Below are positions 1 through 8,159 of a DNA stretch of 64,000 nucleotides, piece after piece. Position numbers and translations under genes: made by a program. Under the pieces are notes generated by a model. It was given only the letters and a program-made list of their open reading frames with translations, was not told the DNA's origin and did no database searches. Where the stretch lies: the NCBI RefSeq assembly GCF_003575975.1, contig NZ_QQXK01000011.1:1-64000 (forward strand). The letters run 5' to 3'. Position 1 is the first letter of the stretch, and every line of letters starts with the position of its first letter. Origin of the DNA: Galactobacter valiniphilus. GTDB lineage: Bacteria > Actinomycetota > Actinomycetes > Actinomycetales > Micrococcaceae.

Positions 1-2
1 GC

Positions 3-98
3 GCAGTCGCACTCGCGAACGCCGCCCACAACGTTTGCCCCTACTCCAATGCAACACGGGGCAACATCGACGTCACCGTCTCGGTCTCCGACGACTGA
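3..98 (+). CDS. ohr: Ohr/OsmC organic hydroperoxide resistance protein, C-terminal end (partial)
   Basis: Only the last 31 codons are inside the window. The frame ends in TGA at 96-98 and reads through the motif [15 protein letters not shown], which is the hallmark C-terminal stretch of Ohr peroxidases and contains the resolving/catalytic Cys of the second redox cysteine. Ohr reduces organic hydroperoxides in the cytoplasm using dihydrolipoamide or bacillithiol/mycothiol-linked electron donors. The gene starts upstream of the window, so domain order and regulation cannot be seen. The call rests on the motif alone, but that motif is very specific. About 160 bases of spacer without a recognisable gene follow. 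Confidence 0.85.
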   Translation, partial: AVALANAAHNVCPYSNATRGNIDVTVSVSDD

Positions 99-262
99 CA
101 TGAACTGATTCACACTGACCCCCTGGGCTTTGGATTCAGCGGTTCCCTCGAACACGAGTTGGACGAGGGACCGCATGCTGTCGGGCAAAGACCGCGACAC
201 GGCTCGTAGCTGACCGCCCGCTGTCTCCTTTCCGTTCGTTCGTCGCCCGCGGCGAGGAAAAA

Positions 263-292
263 GGGGTGTCGCGGCGGACGCCGCAACACCCC
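263..292 (-). terminator. Rho-independent terminator, leftward
   Basis: Arms at 263-275 and 280-292 pair over 13 bases with one mismatch. On the minus strand the stem is followed directly by a run of five T, so it should stop transcription coming from the alcohol dehydrogenase remnant and the glycosyltransferase to its right. Confidence 0.65.
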
Positions 293-315
293 CCGGAGGG
301 GTCCTCGTAGAGAAA

Positions 316-536
316 TCAGGGCATGGTCAGGACGGCCTTGACCGCCTTGCCAGAGCCGGTGTCGGCGATGGCCTGCTCGATCTGCTCAAACGGGTACGTC
401 TTGACCAGCTTGTCGAACGGGAAGGCACCCGCCTGGTAGAGCGCGACTAGCTGGGGGATGAAGTTCTGCGGAATCGCATCGCCCTCCACGGCCCCGATGA
501 CCGTCTTGCCCGCGGCGGAAATCAGCCCGGATGACG
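316..536 (-). pseudogene. NAD(P)-dependent alcohol dehydrogenase, C-terminal remnant
   Basis: About 70 codons ending at 316 read as the C-terminus of a zinc-type aryl/allyl alcohol dehydrogenase (FIPQLVALYQAGAFPFDKLV, then a PFEQIEQAIAD helix and a VKAVLTMP end). The catalytic and Rossmann domains are absent. The frame loses homology at about 536, just short of the glycosyltransferase stop at 540-542. It has no start codon or ribosome site of its own. It is best read as a deletion or recombination scar that left the natural 3' end and terminator of a lost dehydrogenase behind the glycosyltransferase operon. The reading frame stays open into the next gene by chance, as is common in high-GC DNA. 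Confidence 0.7.
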
Positions 537-539
537 ACG

Positions 540-2015
540 TCACCGGTTGATGGTGATGGTCGCGGTCACGGCCGGATCCGGCGTCTCGTGGGTGGTGAGA
601 CCGTGCTCGGTCTTCTCCCAGTAGTGCGGCCGCACGATAAGCTGCCCCAGCGCCTTGTACGACGCCACCGAGTGCAGCACCCAGTACAGCGGGTTCAGCA
701 GCGCCCACCAGATCAGCGAGAAGTCGCCGCGCTTCCAGGGGCCGAGCATGTTCAGGTACACGATCAGGCTGCTGCCGACGAGGAAGTTTAGCAGCACGAG
801 CACCAGCACCGGCGTGGGGAACAGCGGCTCGACGATCTCGGTGGGAAGCGCCCAGGTGAACACCGTCAGCAACACAAGCGGCAACACCCCGAGGAAGGTG
901 AGCGGGGTCCCGGCGATCAGCAGCAGGAAGCCGATGAACCGCTTCGGCCCGATCCGCCGGATCAAGCGCAGCGGAGAACGCGCGTGGACCAGCGTCGTCT
1001 GCATGTATCCCTTGATCCAGCGGCTGCGCTGACGCACGAAGTTCGGGATCGAGGTGTTGGCCTCCTCCATCGTGACCGAGTCGACGATGCCCACCTGGTA
1101 GCCCTGTGCGCTCGCCCGGATGCCGAGGTCGGCATCCTCGGTGACGTTGAAGGGATCCCACCCGCCCAGCGTGCGCAGCGCCTCCGTGCGGAAGTGGTTG
1201 GACGTCCCGCCGAGCGGGATCGGCAGCGACGACACATCGAGACCCGTGAGCATGTAGTCGAACCAGTACGAGTATTCGAGCGTGAACATCCGGGTGAGCA
1301 GGTTCTCGCGCACGTTGAAGTAGTTCAGCGAGGCCTGCATGACCACGGTGTCCTCGGACGCGTTGCGGAATGCGACGACCACCTTCTTCAGCTGCAGGGG
1401 GTCGGGGGCGTCCTCGGCGTCGTAGATCACGAGGTACTCGCCGGTCGCGATCGCGAGGCCCACGTTGCAGGCTCGCGGCTTGGTCTGCGGATGACCCTTC
1501 GGGACCACGACGACGGTGAAGTTGTCCGGGGTCGGCGATGCCTCGATCGCCGCTCGCGTCTCGTCGTCCTCTTCTTCCACGAGGATGAGGATCTCGAGCT
1601 TGTGAGCGGGGTAGTCCAGGGCGCCGAGGTTGGTCACGAGCTGATGGACGATGTTCGCCTCGCGGAACACCGGCACCAGCACCGTGTAGGTCGGCAGCTC
1701 GTCGTCGGTGAGCGCCTCGATCTCTGCCGGGTCGATGCGGTCCGCCAGGTCGTATCGCGCTCCCGAGAGGGAGACGTGGAACTTGAACGCCGTGGCGATG
1801 AGGAACACCACACTCACCACCAGCAGGGTCACGATCACCATCGGGCGCCATGCCGCCACCAGGGCGGTGACGTACAGCACCGTCGCGACGATCAGACCGA
1901 TCCCCTGGGAGCGGGTCAGCACCGTGCGGGCGGACAGCAGCGGGGCGCGCTCCCACAGGCCCAGTGAGGCCTCGTACGCGATGTGCTCGGGGATCTCGAT
2001 CGTGCGCACGGACAT
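540..2015 (-). CDS. Family 2 glycosyltransferase, cellulose-synthase-like, membrane-bound
   Basis: A 491-residue processive-type GT2. Two membrane helices (about 38-58 and 60-78) precede a cytosolic GT-A domain from about residue 109. Catalytic motifs are visible: YDAEDAPDP near 199 (nucleotide-sugar and metal binding), TEDADLG near 292 (catalytic base) and QRSRWIKG near 329 (QxxRW-type acceptor/channel motif). Three to four helices follow (about 360-455). The start is taken as the ATG at 2015, which overlaps the TGA of the upstream membrane-protein gene (TGATG) and implies translational coupling. An ATG 12 bases earlier is an alternative. The likely role is polymerisation or transfer of a cell-surface sugar, but the product cannot be deduced. 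The downstream side is fused to a dehydrogenase remnant. Confidence 0.85.
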   Translation of the reverse strand: MSVRTIEIPEHIAYEASLGLWERAPLLSARTVLTRSQGIGLIVATVLYVTALVAAWRPMVIVTLLVVSVVFLIATAFKFHVSLSGARYDLADRIDPAEIEALTDDELPTYTVLVPVFREANIVHQLVTNLGALDYPAHKLEILILVEEEDDETRAAIEASPTPDNFTVVVVPKGHPQTKPRACNVGLAIATGEYLVIYDAEDAPDPLQLKKVVVAFRNASEDTVVMQASLNYFNVRENLLTRMFTLEYSYWFDYMLTGLDVSSLPIPLGGTSNHFRTEALRTLGGWDPFNVTEDADLGIRASAQGYQVGIVDSVTMEEANTSIPNFVRQRSRWIKGYMQTTLVHARSPLRLIRRIGPKRFIGFLLLIAGTPLTFLGVLPLVLLTVFTWALPTEIVEPLFPTPVLVLVLLNFLVGSSLIVYLNMLGPWKRGDFSLIWWALLNPLYWVLHSVASYKALGQLIVRPHYWEKTEHGLTTHETPDPAVTATITINR

Positions 2016-3169
2016 CAGAACGGCCATCCTCTCAGTAGTGCCTGCATCCACTGATCCACCGGCCGGTAGATCAGGAACGCCGACGTCCATCCGGTCACGA
2101 GCAGCACCACGGCACCGAGCCGCAGGGTCCAGCGGGTGCGGAGACCGTGGACCCCTACCGGTGCGATGGCGACCATCGCGAGCAGCACAAGCAGGAACGC
2201 GGTACCGGAGGACCCGGTCGGCAGGACACCTGCGAGCGACATGAGTACGATCGATCCCATCAGCAGAGCCGGCGCGACAGCGGCCACGGGGCGGCGCCGC
2301 AAGAAGGCGAGCACCACACCGCCCGCCGACGGGACGAAATAAAGCCAGGCCCAGGGCTGCGCGAAGAACGTCCGTGTGCGCTCGACCTGCTCCGGCGCGA
2401 AGCCGACGTGGAGCACGTCGACGGCAAAGAGCGGGTCGGAGAGGAAGACCACGCCGAGGATCGTGACGGATCCGAATGCGGCGACGGTCGGGAAGGCCAG
2501 CGTCAGCGCCGTGCCGGCGCGCGAGCCCCGCCGTGAGTGGGGTAGGAACGGCGCGACGCAGGCGGCGATCAGGATCGAGAACGCGAACGCCGGTGCCGTT
2601 AGCGCCGCCGCCGCAAACAGCAGGCCCGCGCGGAAGCCGGCCTGAGTGTTCGCGAAAACGACGAACCGGACGAGGTCGATCATCCCCAGCGCGAACAGCG
2701 CGAGGCCGAGGAAGACCTCAAGGTTGGTCGTCGCGAGAAAGGCGAACAGCGGCGTGCCGCCCACGACGAGGACCAAGGCGATCGCGTCGATCCCGGTCTG
2801 TCGCTGTCGCCGCGACCATTCGACAAGCCGCTGCAGGAGGAACCCCGCCACCAACGCGCCGACGGCGCCGAGCCCGACGGCACCGCCCGGCACGACAACC
2901 GCCAGAAGGGTCGTGATGGGCGGATAGAGCATCCCGACCGTCTCCACCGAGACCGGCCGGGCGAGGATCTCGTGGGCGGTCGCCACCAGGGAGGCGTTCG
3001 CCGTGGAGTTCTGCAGGTAGCCACCTCTGGCGGCATCAAGAAGCAGAACAAGCACGATGAAGGGCAGCGCCAGGACTCCGCGAAGCAGCCACCGTCGCCA
3101 AGAGGAGATCGGGAACTTCGGGACACGTCCGGTTCCGTCGCCTTCGCGGCGACGGGGACGTGACGTCAT
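2015..3169 (-). CDS. Polytopic membrane protein paired with the glycosyltransferase
   Basis: About 384 residues from the chosen ATG at 3169, with roughly nine to ten hydrophobic helices from residue 27 onward and a short Arg-rich cytosolic N-terminus. I recognise no named family. The layout (large periplasmic-side loop after the first helix, many helices, no soluble domain) resembles GT-C-type or mannosyltransferase-like membrane proteins, but no catalytic motif is visible, so this is only a suggestion. Its stop overlaps the start of the GT2 gene by one base, so the two are almost certainly co-translated and act together. The start is uncertain: the same frame opens at 3256, which would place the first codon next to the TetR operator at 3263-3274. 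Confidence 0.6.
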   Translation of the reverse strand: MTSRPRRREGDGTGRVPKFPISSWRRWLLRGVLALPFIVLVLLLDAARGGYLQNSTANASLVATAHEILARPVSVETVGMLYPPITTLLAVVVPGGAVGLGAVGALVAGFLLQRLVEWSRRQRQTGIDAIALVLVVGGTPLFAFLATTNLEVFLGLALFALGMIDLVRFVVFANTQAGFRAGLLFAAAALTAPAFAFSILIAACVAPFLPHSRRGSRAGTALTLAFPTVAAFGSVTILGVVFLSDPLFAVDVLHVGFAPEQVERTRTFFAQPWAWLYFVPSAGGVVLAFLRRRPVAAVAPALLMGSIVLMSLAGVLPTGSSGTAFLLVLLAMVAIAPVGVHGLRTRWTLRLGAVVLLVTGWTSAFLIYRPVDQWMQALLRGWPF

Positions 3170-3262
3170 GGAGCGGCGCTGCAGGGATCGGGGTACCTCC
3201 GCAGTCACGGTCTCACTGTACGGGAGGAAAACCTGGTGGTCGCCCGTTTTTGGCAAAATATG

Positions 3263-3274
3263 TAGACCGGTCTA
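3263..3274. promoter_or_regulatory. LmrA/YxaF-type TetR operator
   Basis: TAGACCGGTCTA is a perfect 12-base palindrome, 11 bases before the TetR ATG and between two divergent genes. The same core (TAGACC-GGTCTA) is the published recognition site of Bacillus LmrA and QdoR (YxaF), the family to which the adjacent regulator belongs. Autoregulation is the simplest reading. Control of the divergent membrane/GT2 pair is possible. Confidence 0.75.
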
Positions 3275-3285
3275 TTCGTCATTCC

Positions 3286-3885
3286 ATGGCATCCAAGGGA
3301 GACCTGACGAAGGCACGGCTGGCAGAGTCCATGCTCGAGCTCATCCAGACCAGCGGCTACAGCGGCACGGGCCTGAACGCGGTGATGGAGCACGCCGCCG
3401 CGCCGAGGGGATCGGTCTACTTCCACTACCCCGACGGCAAGGAGGGTATAGGCGTTGCGGCAGTCGAACTGGCCGCGAAGCAGTTCGAGGGGCTGATCCG
3501 GGAGGCTGCCGAGACGGCCGGTGGCGCGGCGGGCGCGGCACGAATCACGATCGAGACCCTTGCCGGGATCGTGCACGAGAGCGGGTACCGGCTGGGCTGC
3601 CCGGTGTCGGTGGTCACGCTGGAGATGGGCACCGAGAGCGACCGCCTGCGTGAGGCCTGTGCCTCGGCCTTCGAGTCGTGGATCGCCCCGACCGCGGGGC
3701 TGCTCGAGGCCGAGGGCCTCAACGCCGACGACGCGCAGTCGCTCGCCACCGTCGTGATCTCGATGATCGAGGGGTCCATCATCGTCTCCCGTGCGATGCG
3801 CAGCACCGCCCCGTTGAGCTCGACCGCCGACGTCGTCGCCGACCTCATCGCCCAGCGCTCCGCCGCGGCGGGAGCGACGCGGTGA
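3286..3885 (+). CDS. TetR-family repressor, LmrA/YxaF subfamily
   Basis: 199 residues from the ATG at 3286. The N-terminal helix-turn-helix covers about residues 8-55 (ELIQTSGYSGTGLNAVMEHA then GSVYFHYPDGKE). The C-terminal ligand domain carries the GCPVSVVTLEM signature typical of LmrA/YxaF proteins, which in Bacillus respond to flavonoids or drugs. A cognate palindrome sits immediately upstream. The last four bases form a GTGA overlap with the next gene, so regulator and SDR-hydrolase are one translationally coupled unit. The inference is that the repressor controls an enzyme acting on, or made in response to, a small aromatic or toxic compound. The ligand is unknown. Confidence 0.9.
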   Translation: MASKGDLTKARLAESMLELIQTSGYSGTGLNAVMEHAAAPRGSVYFHYPDGKEGIGVAAVELAAKQFEGLIREAAETAGGAAGAARITIETLAGIVHESGYRLGCPVSVVTLEMGTESDRLREACASAFESWIAPTAGLLEAEGLNADDAQSLATVVISMIEGSIIVSRAMRSTAPLSSTADVVADLIAQRSAAAGATR

Positions 3886-5652
3886 CCCCGCGTAACGCCT
3901 TGATCTTCGGAGCCTCGGGGCTGATCGGGCGCCACCTCATCCTGGCCCTCGCCGCGGCGGGCGCCGAGGTCACGGCCGCCGTCCGCACCGCGGCATCCGG
4001 CGCGCGCGTCGAGCGCTGGCTGCGCGAGCACGGCCTCACCCGCAGCATCCGCACGACGATCGTCGACTTCGACGCCCCCGAGATCGTCCCCGGTGGCGCC
4101 GCGGCGTTCGCGGCAATAACCGAGATCCACAACTGCGCCGGGTCATTCCGATTCGGGATGACCGCCGCCGAGGCACGCGATGCGAACGTCGGCATCGTGG
4201 AGCAGCTGATCGACTTCGCCTCGGGCCTGCCGCAGCTGCAGCGCGTCGTCCACATCTCCGGCTACCGCGTCGGCGGACAGGATCCGGCGGCCGTCCCGTG
4301 GTCCGACGCCCAGCGCGCCAAAACCTACCGCGAGCTCGGCGCGTACGAGGCGTCGAAGGTCGAATCCGACGCGATCTTCCAGGCGCTGGCTGCGGAGCGA
4401 GGCGTCCCGTGGACCATCGTCAACCCGGCTACCGTCATCGGCGACAGCGCCACCGGTGAGACCGACCAGCTCGTCGGGCTGGCCTCCACGGTCGAGCAGC
4501 TCTGGGCCGGAAGCGCATCGGCCCTTCCGGCCGACGAGGGGCTCTTCGTCCCCGTGCTCACGGTCGACTATCTGGCGGCGTTTATGGCGGCCGGCGCCGT
4601 CGATCCGGTCGCGGCGGGGCAGGCGTACTGGACGCTCGACGACGCCAGCCCGCCGCTGGCCGACATGCTCACGCTCGTCGGCCGCCACCTCGGCGCCGAG
4701 GTGCCGCAGTTGCGGCTGCCGGTCAGCCTCATCCGGCGACTGCCGCGGTGGCTCACCCACGCAGACCCGGAGACCCTCACCTTCATGTCGACCGACCGCT
4801 ATCCGACGCGCTCGGCCATCGAGCTCGCCGAGCGACACGGGATCGCGATGCCCGACGTTCAGGTGTCGCTCGAGCGCTGGGCCGACCACCTCGCCGCGCA
4901 CCGCTTCGGCGCCGCCCCGGGCGGCGACCGGCGGTTCGTCGACGCGGGCGGGGTGCGCACCTTCGAACTCGGCACCGCCGGATCCGGCTGTCTGATCCTG
5001 CCCGGGCTGCCGGTCAACGCCGACACGTGGGCGCAGGTGGCGTCGCAGATCGGCGCGCGCGGTCGATCTTCCGGGGCTCGGTCTCAGCGGCGGTCGCGGC
5101 ATCGCCGACTGGGAGACGTGGCTGCCCGCGGTGCTGGGCGAAGAGCCCGTAGACCTCATCGGCCACTCCATCGGCGCGGGCGCGGCGGTGACAGCCGCAG
5201 AGCAATTCCCGGATCGAATCCGCTCGCTCCCGCTGATCGCCCCCTTCTTCCTACAGGTCGCGGTGGGGCCCGCGATGAGGCTACGCCCCCTCGTGCGCAC
5301 CTATCTGCGGCATGCCGACGCGGCGCGGCTCTCGCGACAGCTGACCGGATCGGAAGGGAACGCGAACGCCCTGGAGAGCAGTGCCCAGGACCTGCGCCGA
5401 ACGAGTGCCGGGCACGTGGCCCAGTACCTCGCCCACGCCGGATCGACGCGCTGGCGCGCGGAACTGCGGGAGGCGCTGGCGCGCTTCGCCGGCCCAGTGC
5501 GGATCATCACGGGAAGCGCAGATCCGCTAGCCCCGGACGCCGTTACGCAGTTCGCATCACGTCCGAACGTCGAGCTGATCTCACTGCCGGGCGCGGGGCA
5601 CCATCCACAGTTGACGCACGCCAGCGAGCTCGCGGGCCTGCTGCACAAGTAG
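3882..5652 (+). pseudogene. SDR-alpha/beta hydrolase fusion protein, frameshifted
   Basis: A GTG start overlaps the TetR stop. The N-terminal part (about residues 1-345) is an extended SDR: Rossmann motif GASGLIGRH at about 8, and the YxxxK pair in YEASKVESD near residue 155. After a linker the frame enters an alpha/beta hydrolase (GCLILPGLPVNADTWAQ), then breaks near 5060. Sequence resumes in another frame with VDLPGLGLSGG and the nucleophile elbow GHSIGAG (encoded near 5160), ending normally at 5652. The total length is one base off a multiple of three, consistent with a single 2-base deletion or 1-base insertion. As read, the SDR part is still translatable and the hydrolase catalytic half is lost. 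A sequencing error cannot be excluded. Confidence 0.8.
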
Positions 5653-6105
5653 GCGCACAGGGCCAGGCCGAGCAGCAGGCAGGCCCGGCGTCAGCCTCGC
5701 CCAGACGGCGAACTCGAAATACGGGCTGTTCAAATCCTCGGTGCAGTCGGCAAACGGACCGCAGGCGCGGAATCCCTGCTTCACATAGAGGACGCGGGCA
5801 GGCGCGAAGTAGTCCTCCGTGCCCGACTCGCGCTTGACGTCGCGGATGCTTCGGGTGCGGCACTCCGCCAGGATCGCCGCGAGCACGGCACCTGCCACAC
5901 CGCGACCGTGGGCCCATCCGCTCGTGCGCATCGATTTGAGCTCGCCCATGGTCGCGTGGTGCTGCTTCAGGGCGCCGATGCCCAGCAGCTCGCCGCTCTG
6001 CGGGTCGCGCGCGGTCCAGAAAGTGATGCTCGGATGGGCGAGGGCCTCAGGATCGAGCGCGTGGACGCCCTCTGCAGGCGACGTCGCGATGATGGTGGGC
6101 ACGCT
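5581..6105 (-). pseudogene. GNAT acetyltransferase, truncated at both ends
   Basis: The core is a recognisable YsnE-like GNAT domain: GELLGIGALKQ, then GELKSMRT, the acetyl-CoA loop region GWAHGRGVAGAVLAAIL, and the conserved VLYVKQGFRACGPFAD segment. The N-terminus is replaced in frame by a piece of a cation diffusion facilitator (next entry). The C-terminus runs on for about 45 residues past the usual family end, antisense over the last codons of the hydrolase gene. No native start codon or ribosome site for a free-standing GNAT is visible. Because the frame is open from 6162 a chimeric protein could be made, but loss of the N-terminal strand makes activity doubtful. Confidence 0.65.
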
Positions 6106-6318
6106 AATGACTCCAAGCGAGCCGAGAGCGTCGTTGAGGACTTCGAGGAATGCGGCACGCATATTGAAGTTCGAGCTGCTACTGGAAGCGAGGATAGTGA
6201 TGGCGATGATGTTCGAGACGAGGCCGATGATGCCGAAGATGAGCAGTTCGCCCGCGGATACTTCCGGCGGTTCGAACAGTCGCCGGATGCCTTCGGCTGC
6301 GGCGTAGGTTCCTGCTGC
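6106..6318 (-). pseudogene. Cation diffusion facilitator (CzcD/ZitB-like) remnant
   Basis: The minus-strand frame from 6318 to 6106 reads AAAEGIRRLFEPPEVSAGEL, then a hydrophobic helix (LLIFGIIGLVSNIIAITIL), then NMRAAFLEVLNDALGSLGVI. This is the cytosolic-loop and transmembrane-5 region of CDF metal exporters, including the conserved LxVLxDALGS motif with its metal-site Asp. A stop codon lies upstream at 6319-6321, the rest of the exporter is missing, and the frame continues directly into the GNAT sequence. It is a deletion scar joining two unrelated genes. Confidence 0.7.
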
Positions 6319-6580
6319 TCATCACCGAAGTCGATCGGACGCTCCGGACCAGCATTTAGCAACACGCCCTAGATCCGCGCCCGGGGTTCGAGGCGTGAAC
6401 TTCCACGATACGGATGCAAGATTCCGCATCCTAGGAAAGTAGTGAAGCGGATCACACCCACCCAGGTCAATGGCGCGTCACGTTCACGGGCCCGTGGTCG
6501 GACCGTTCGGCCCGCCCACGGCGGGCCGGCAACGGGCGCCAGCCACGCGCCGTCGGGCCTTTGAGGCCCTGCACGACGAC
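6319..6580. other. Gene-free stretch between remnant and terminator
   Basis: I see no credible gene here. From about 6547 it contains one copy of the CGCCGTCGGGC motif that recurs in spacers across the rest of the window. It marks the change from the decayed left region to intact genes. Confidence 0.5.
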
Positions 6581-6608
6581 GCCCCGGTCACCGTGAGGTG
6601 ACCGGGGC
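6581..6608. terminator. Terminator hairpin downstream of the sunset-domain gene
   Basis: Perfect 12-bp arms at 6581-6592 and 6597-6608 with a 4-base loop, 20 bases past the stop of the gene to the right. There is no T-run, so it acts as a stem-type actinobacterial terminator or transcript end protector. Confidence 0.65.
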
Positions 6609-6627
6609 ACCGTGGGTGCGGGGAGGC

Positions 6628-7212
6628 TCAGCGCTGGGAGGCGCGGTAGCCGGCCGCACGGGCGGCTGAGGCCGAGGCGAAGCACTCCTCCGGGTTCGTG
6701 CGGTCATAGAACGCGCCGCTCGGCACGTGATGGATCATCGAGCTTCCGTTGCCCTTGATCGGGTATCCGGAGGGGCAATCCCACCCGGTCGCAGCCACGG
6801 AGGCAGGCTTCTTCTTGGCCTTCTTCACGACCTTGAGCGTCTGGGTCTTGGAGACCGAGGCCTTCTTGCCCTTGTAGACGTAGCTGACCTTGGTCGTCAC
6901 CTTGTAGGTTCCGGCAGCGAGCTTGGCCGAGGACTTCGCCTTGACGACGGTCTTGGAGCCCTTCTTCACCGTGATGACGGCCTTGACCTTGCTCACGCCC
7001 TTCGCCTTGGCGAAGGAGGGCTTGACCTCGGCCTTCGCCGCACCGGAGACGGTCTTCGTGGGGATGGTCTTGATGGTGACGGGCTTGGCCTTGATCGCCG
7101 TCACGACGTGCACGGCACTCGGGGCGGGCGCTGCGACGGCCGGGGCCACGCCGCTCAGGGCGAGGCCGAGGCCGGCAGCTGCGGCAACAAGGGCGCGGGG
7201 AATCAAACGCAT
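6628..7212 (-). CDS. Secreted lysine-rich protein with C-terminal sunset domain
   Basis: 194 residues from the ATG at 7212, preceded by a GAGGGA ribosome site. Residues 1-28 form a Sec signal peptide ending AVA-AP. The middle (about 30-140) is extremely rich in Lys, Val and Thr and reads like a small beta-sandwich surface domain (AAGTYKVTTKVSYVYKGKKA). The last 50 residues match the actinobacterial sunset domain: WDCPSGYPIKGN, SMIHHVPSGAFYDRTNPEEC, FASASAARAAGYR. That domain is a short Cys-containing module found at the end of surface and ribosome-associated proteins, and its function is not established. The high positive charge suggests binding to teichoic or nucleic acid polymers (inference). 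Confidence 0.8.
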   Translation of the reverse strand: MRLIPRALVAAAAGLGLALSGVAPAVAAPAPSAVHVVTAIKAKPVTIKTIPTKTVSGAAKAEVKPSFAKAKGVSKVKAVITVKKGSKTVVKAKSSAKLAAGTYKVTTKVSYVYKGKKASVSKTQTLKVVKKAKKKPASVAATGWDCPSGYPIKGNGSSMIHHVPSGAFYDRTNPEECFASASAARAAGYRASQR

Positions 7213-7337
7213 GGCGTTCCCTCGGGGGTGCGGGGGCGGGGTGAAGGCGGGTCCATCGGACCCACCCTGGCGCCCTGGCCAGGCCCGCGCCGTCGGGCCA
7301 CCCCCGTCCGGGTGAGCGGCGGGCCAGCCGGATTGGC

Positions 7338-7784
7338 TCAGCCGCGCGTCACCCGCTCGCGCTGCTGCCAGCCGGCCGCGAGATAGTCGGCGGCCTGCGC
7401 CTCGGGCACCACGGTCCAGACCGTCTCCCCACCCTCCTGCCACAGCTCGTCGAGGGCGGCCTCGACCAGGGCGGCGCGCGTGGACGCGGCGATCTCCACG
7501 CCGCCCACGGGGAGCACCTCGCTGATGGCGCCGCCCTCCTCGTCGTCGTAGCGCCAGCGGATGCGCGCGGCCGGCTTGGCGAAGACGGAGAGCTCGATGA
7601 CGTCGTAGTCACCCAGCGGCGCCTGCGAGAGCACGCCCTCGGCGGGCAGGCTTCCCGTGCGCGTCACGTCCTGCGGCGCGGCCTCCAGGACCATCCAGCC
7701 GTCGTTGCCGTCCGCGGCCGGGCGCCAGGACTCCCCCGGCTCGCCGTCGGACAAGAGGGTGAAGTGTTCCCGCCATGACTGCAT
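7338..7784 (-). CDS. Hypothetical acidic protein
   Basis: 148 residues starting at the ATG at 7784, which has a GGGAGG ribosome site ten bases upstream. I do not recognise a family. The protein is cytosolic (no signal or membrane helix), acidic and Trp-rich, with an alternating hydrophobic pattern (GDYDVIELSVFAKPAARIRW) suggesting a beta-rich fold, followed by an Ala-rich helix near the C-terminus. It lies alone, in the same direction as the sunset-domain gene but separated by about 125 bases containing a CGCCGTCGGGC motif, so it is probably a separate transcript. Its start faces the ROK regulator cluster across a 375-base spacer. Confidence 0.6.
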   Translation of the reverse strand: MQSWREHFTLLSDGEPGESWRPAADGNDGWMVLEAAPQDVTRTGSLPAEGVLSQAPLGDYDVIELSVFAKPAARIRWRYDDEEGGAISEVLPVGGVEIAASTRAALVEAALDELWQEGGETVWTVVPEAQAADYLAAGWQQRERVTRG

Positions 7785-8159
7785 GCTCGTGCATCCTCCC
7801 GGTATCGCGCGGCGTCGTCGCCGCTCCGCCCGCGCTCGATGCGTGGGGGCGGTCCTTGTGGCCACGCGGATCGCATGTCGCTCACGCCAGAGGCTACGCC
7901 CGGCCGGCGCCCAGGGCCTTCCGCTGCGCGGGTGGTCAGGCCACCATGGATCCTTGCCCACCGCGGCGGCTGGGACGGGGCCGCCACCCTTCGACAACCC
8001 CTGAACGTTCTCTTTCAGAACGCCCTTCCCGTACCCCGGGTTCGCGGCCGCTCGGGTCCCGTGAGCAATCTTGGGTAGATACCTTTCGGATCTTTGAGTT
8101 TGTCGTTTTCGAAAGTACCATGAGGTGTCTTGCCCCCCCTCAGAGCCCCCTGGAGCACC
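7785..8159. promoter_or_regulatory. Divergent spacer with candidate ROK operators
   Basis: No gene is visible. Two candidate operator-like elements occur: CGTTCT-N5-AGAACG at 8006-8022, and the palindrome TTTCGAAA at 8107-8114 with a matching CTTTCG half-site at 8083-8088. CTTTCGAAAG-like palindromes fit known actinobacterial ROK sites in form. The assignment is inferred from position in front of the ROK cluster. Confidence 0.35.

Noticed and set aside
98-262. Possible remnant gene on the minus strand (reading MRSLVQLVFEGTAESKAQ)
   Set aside because: A short frame with slight likeness to small antitoxin-type proteins, but too short and with no start context to support a call.
316-1956. A long minus-strand open frame overlapping the GT2 gene
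   Set aside because: Only its last 70 codons resemble a protein family (alcohol dehydrogenase). The rest is the out-of-frame image of the GT2 gene and has Arg/Gly/Pro-rich shadow composition.
8107-8114. TTTCGAAA as a proven ROK operator
   Set aside because: The palindrome is only eight bases and common in this composition. Kept only as a low-confidence regulatory candidate.
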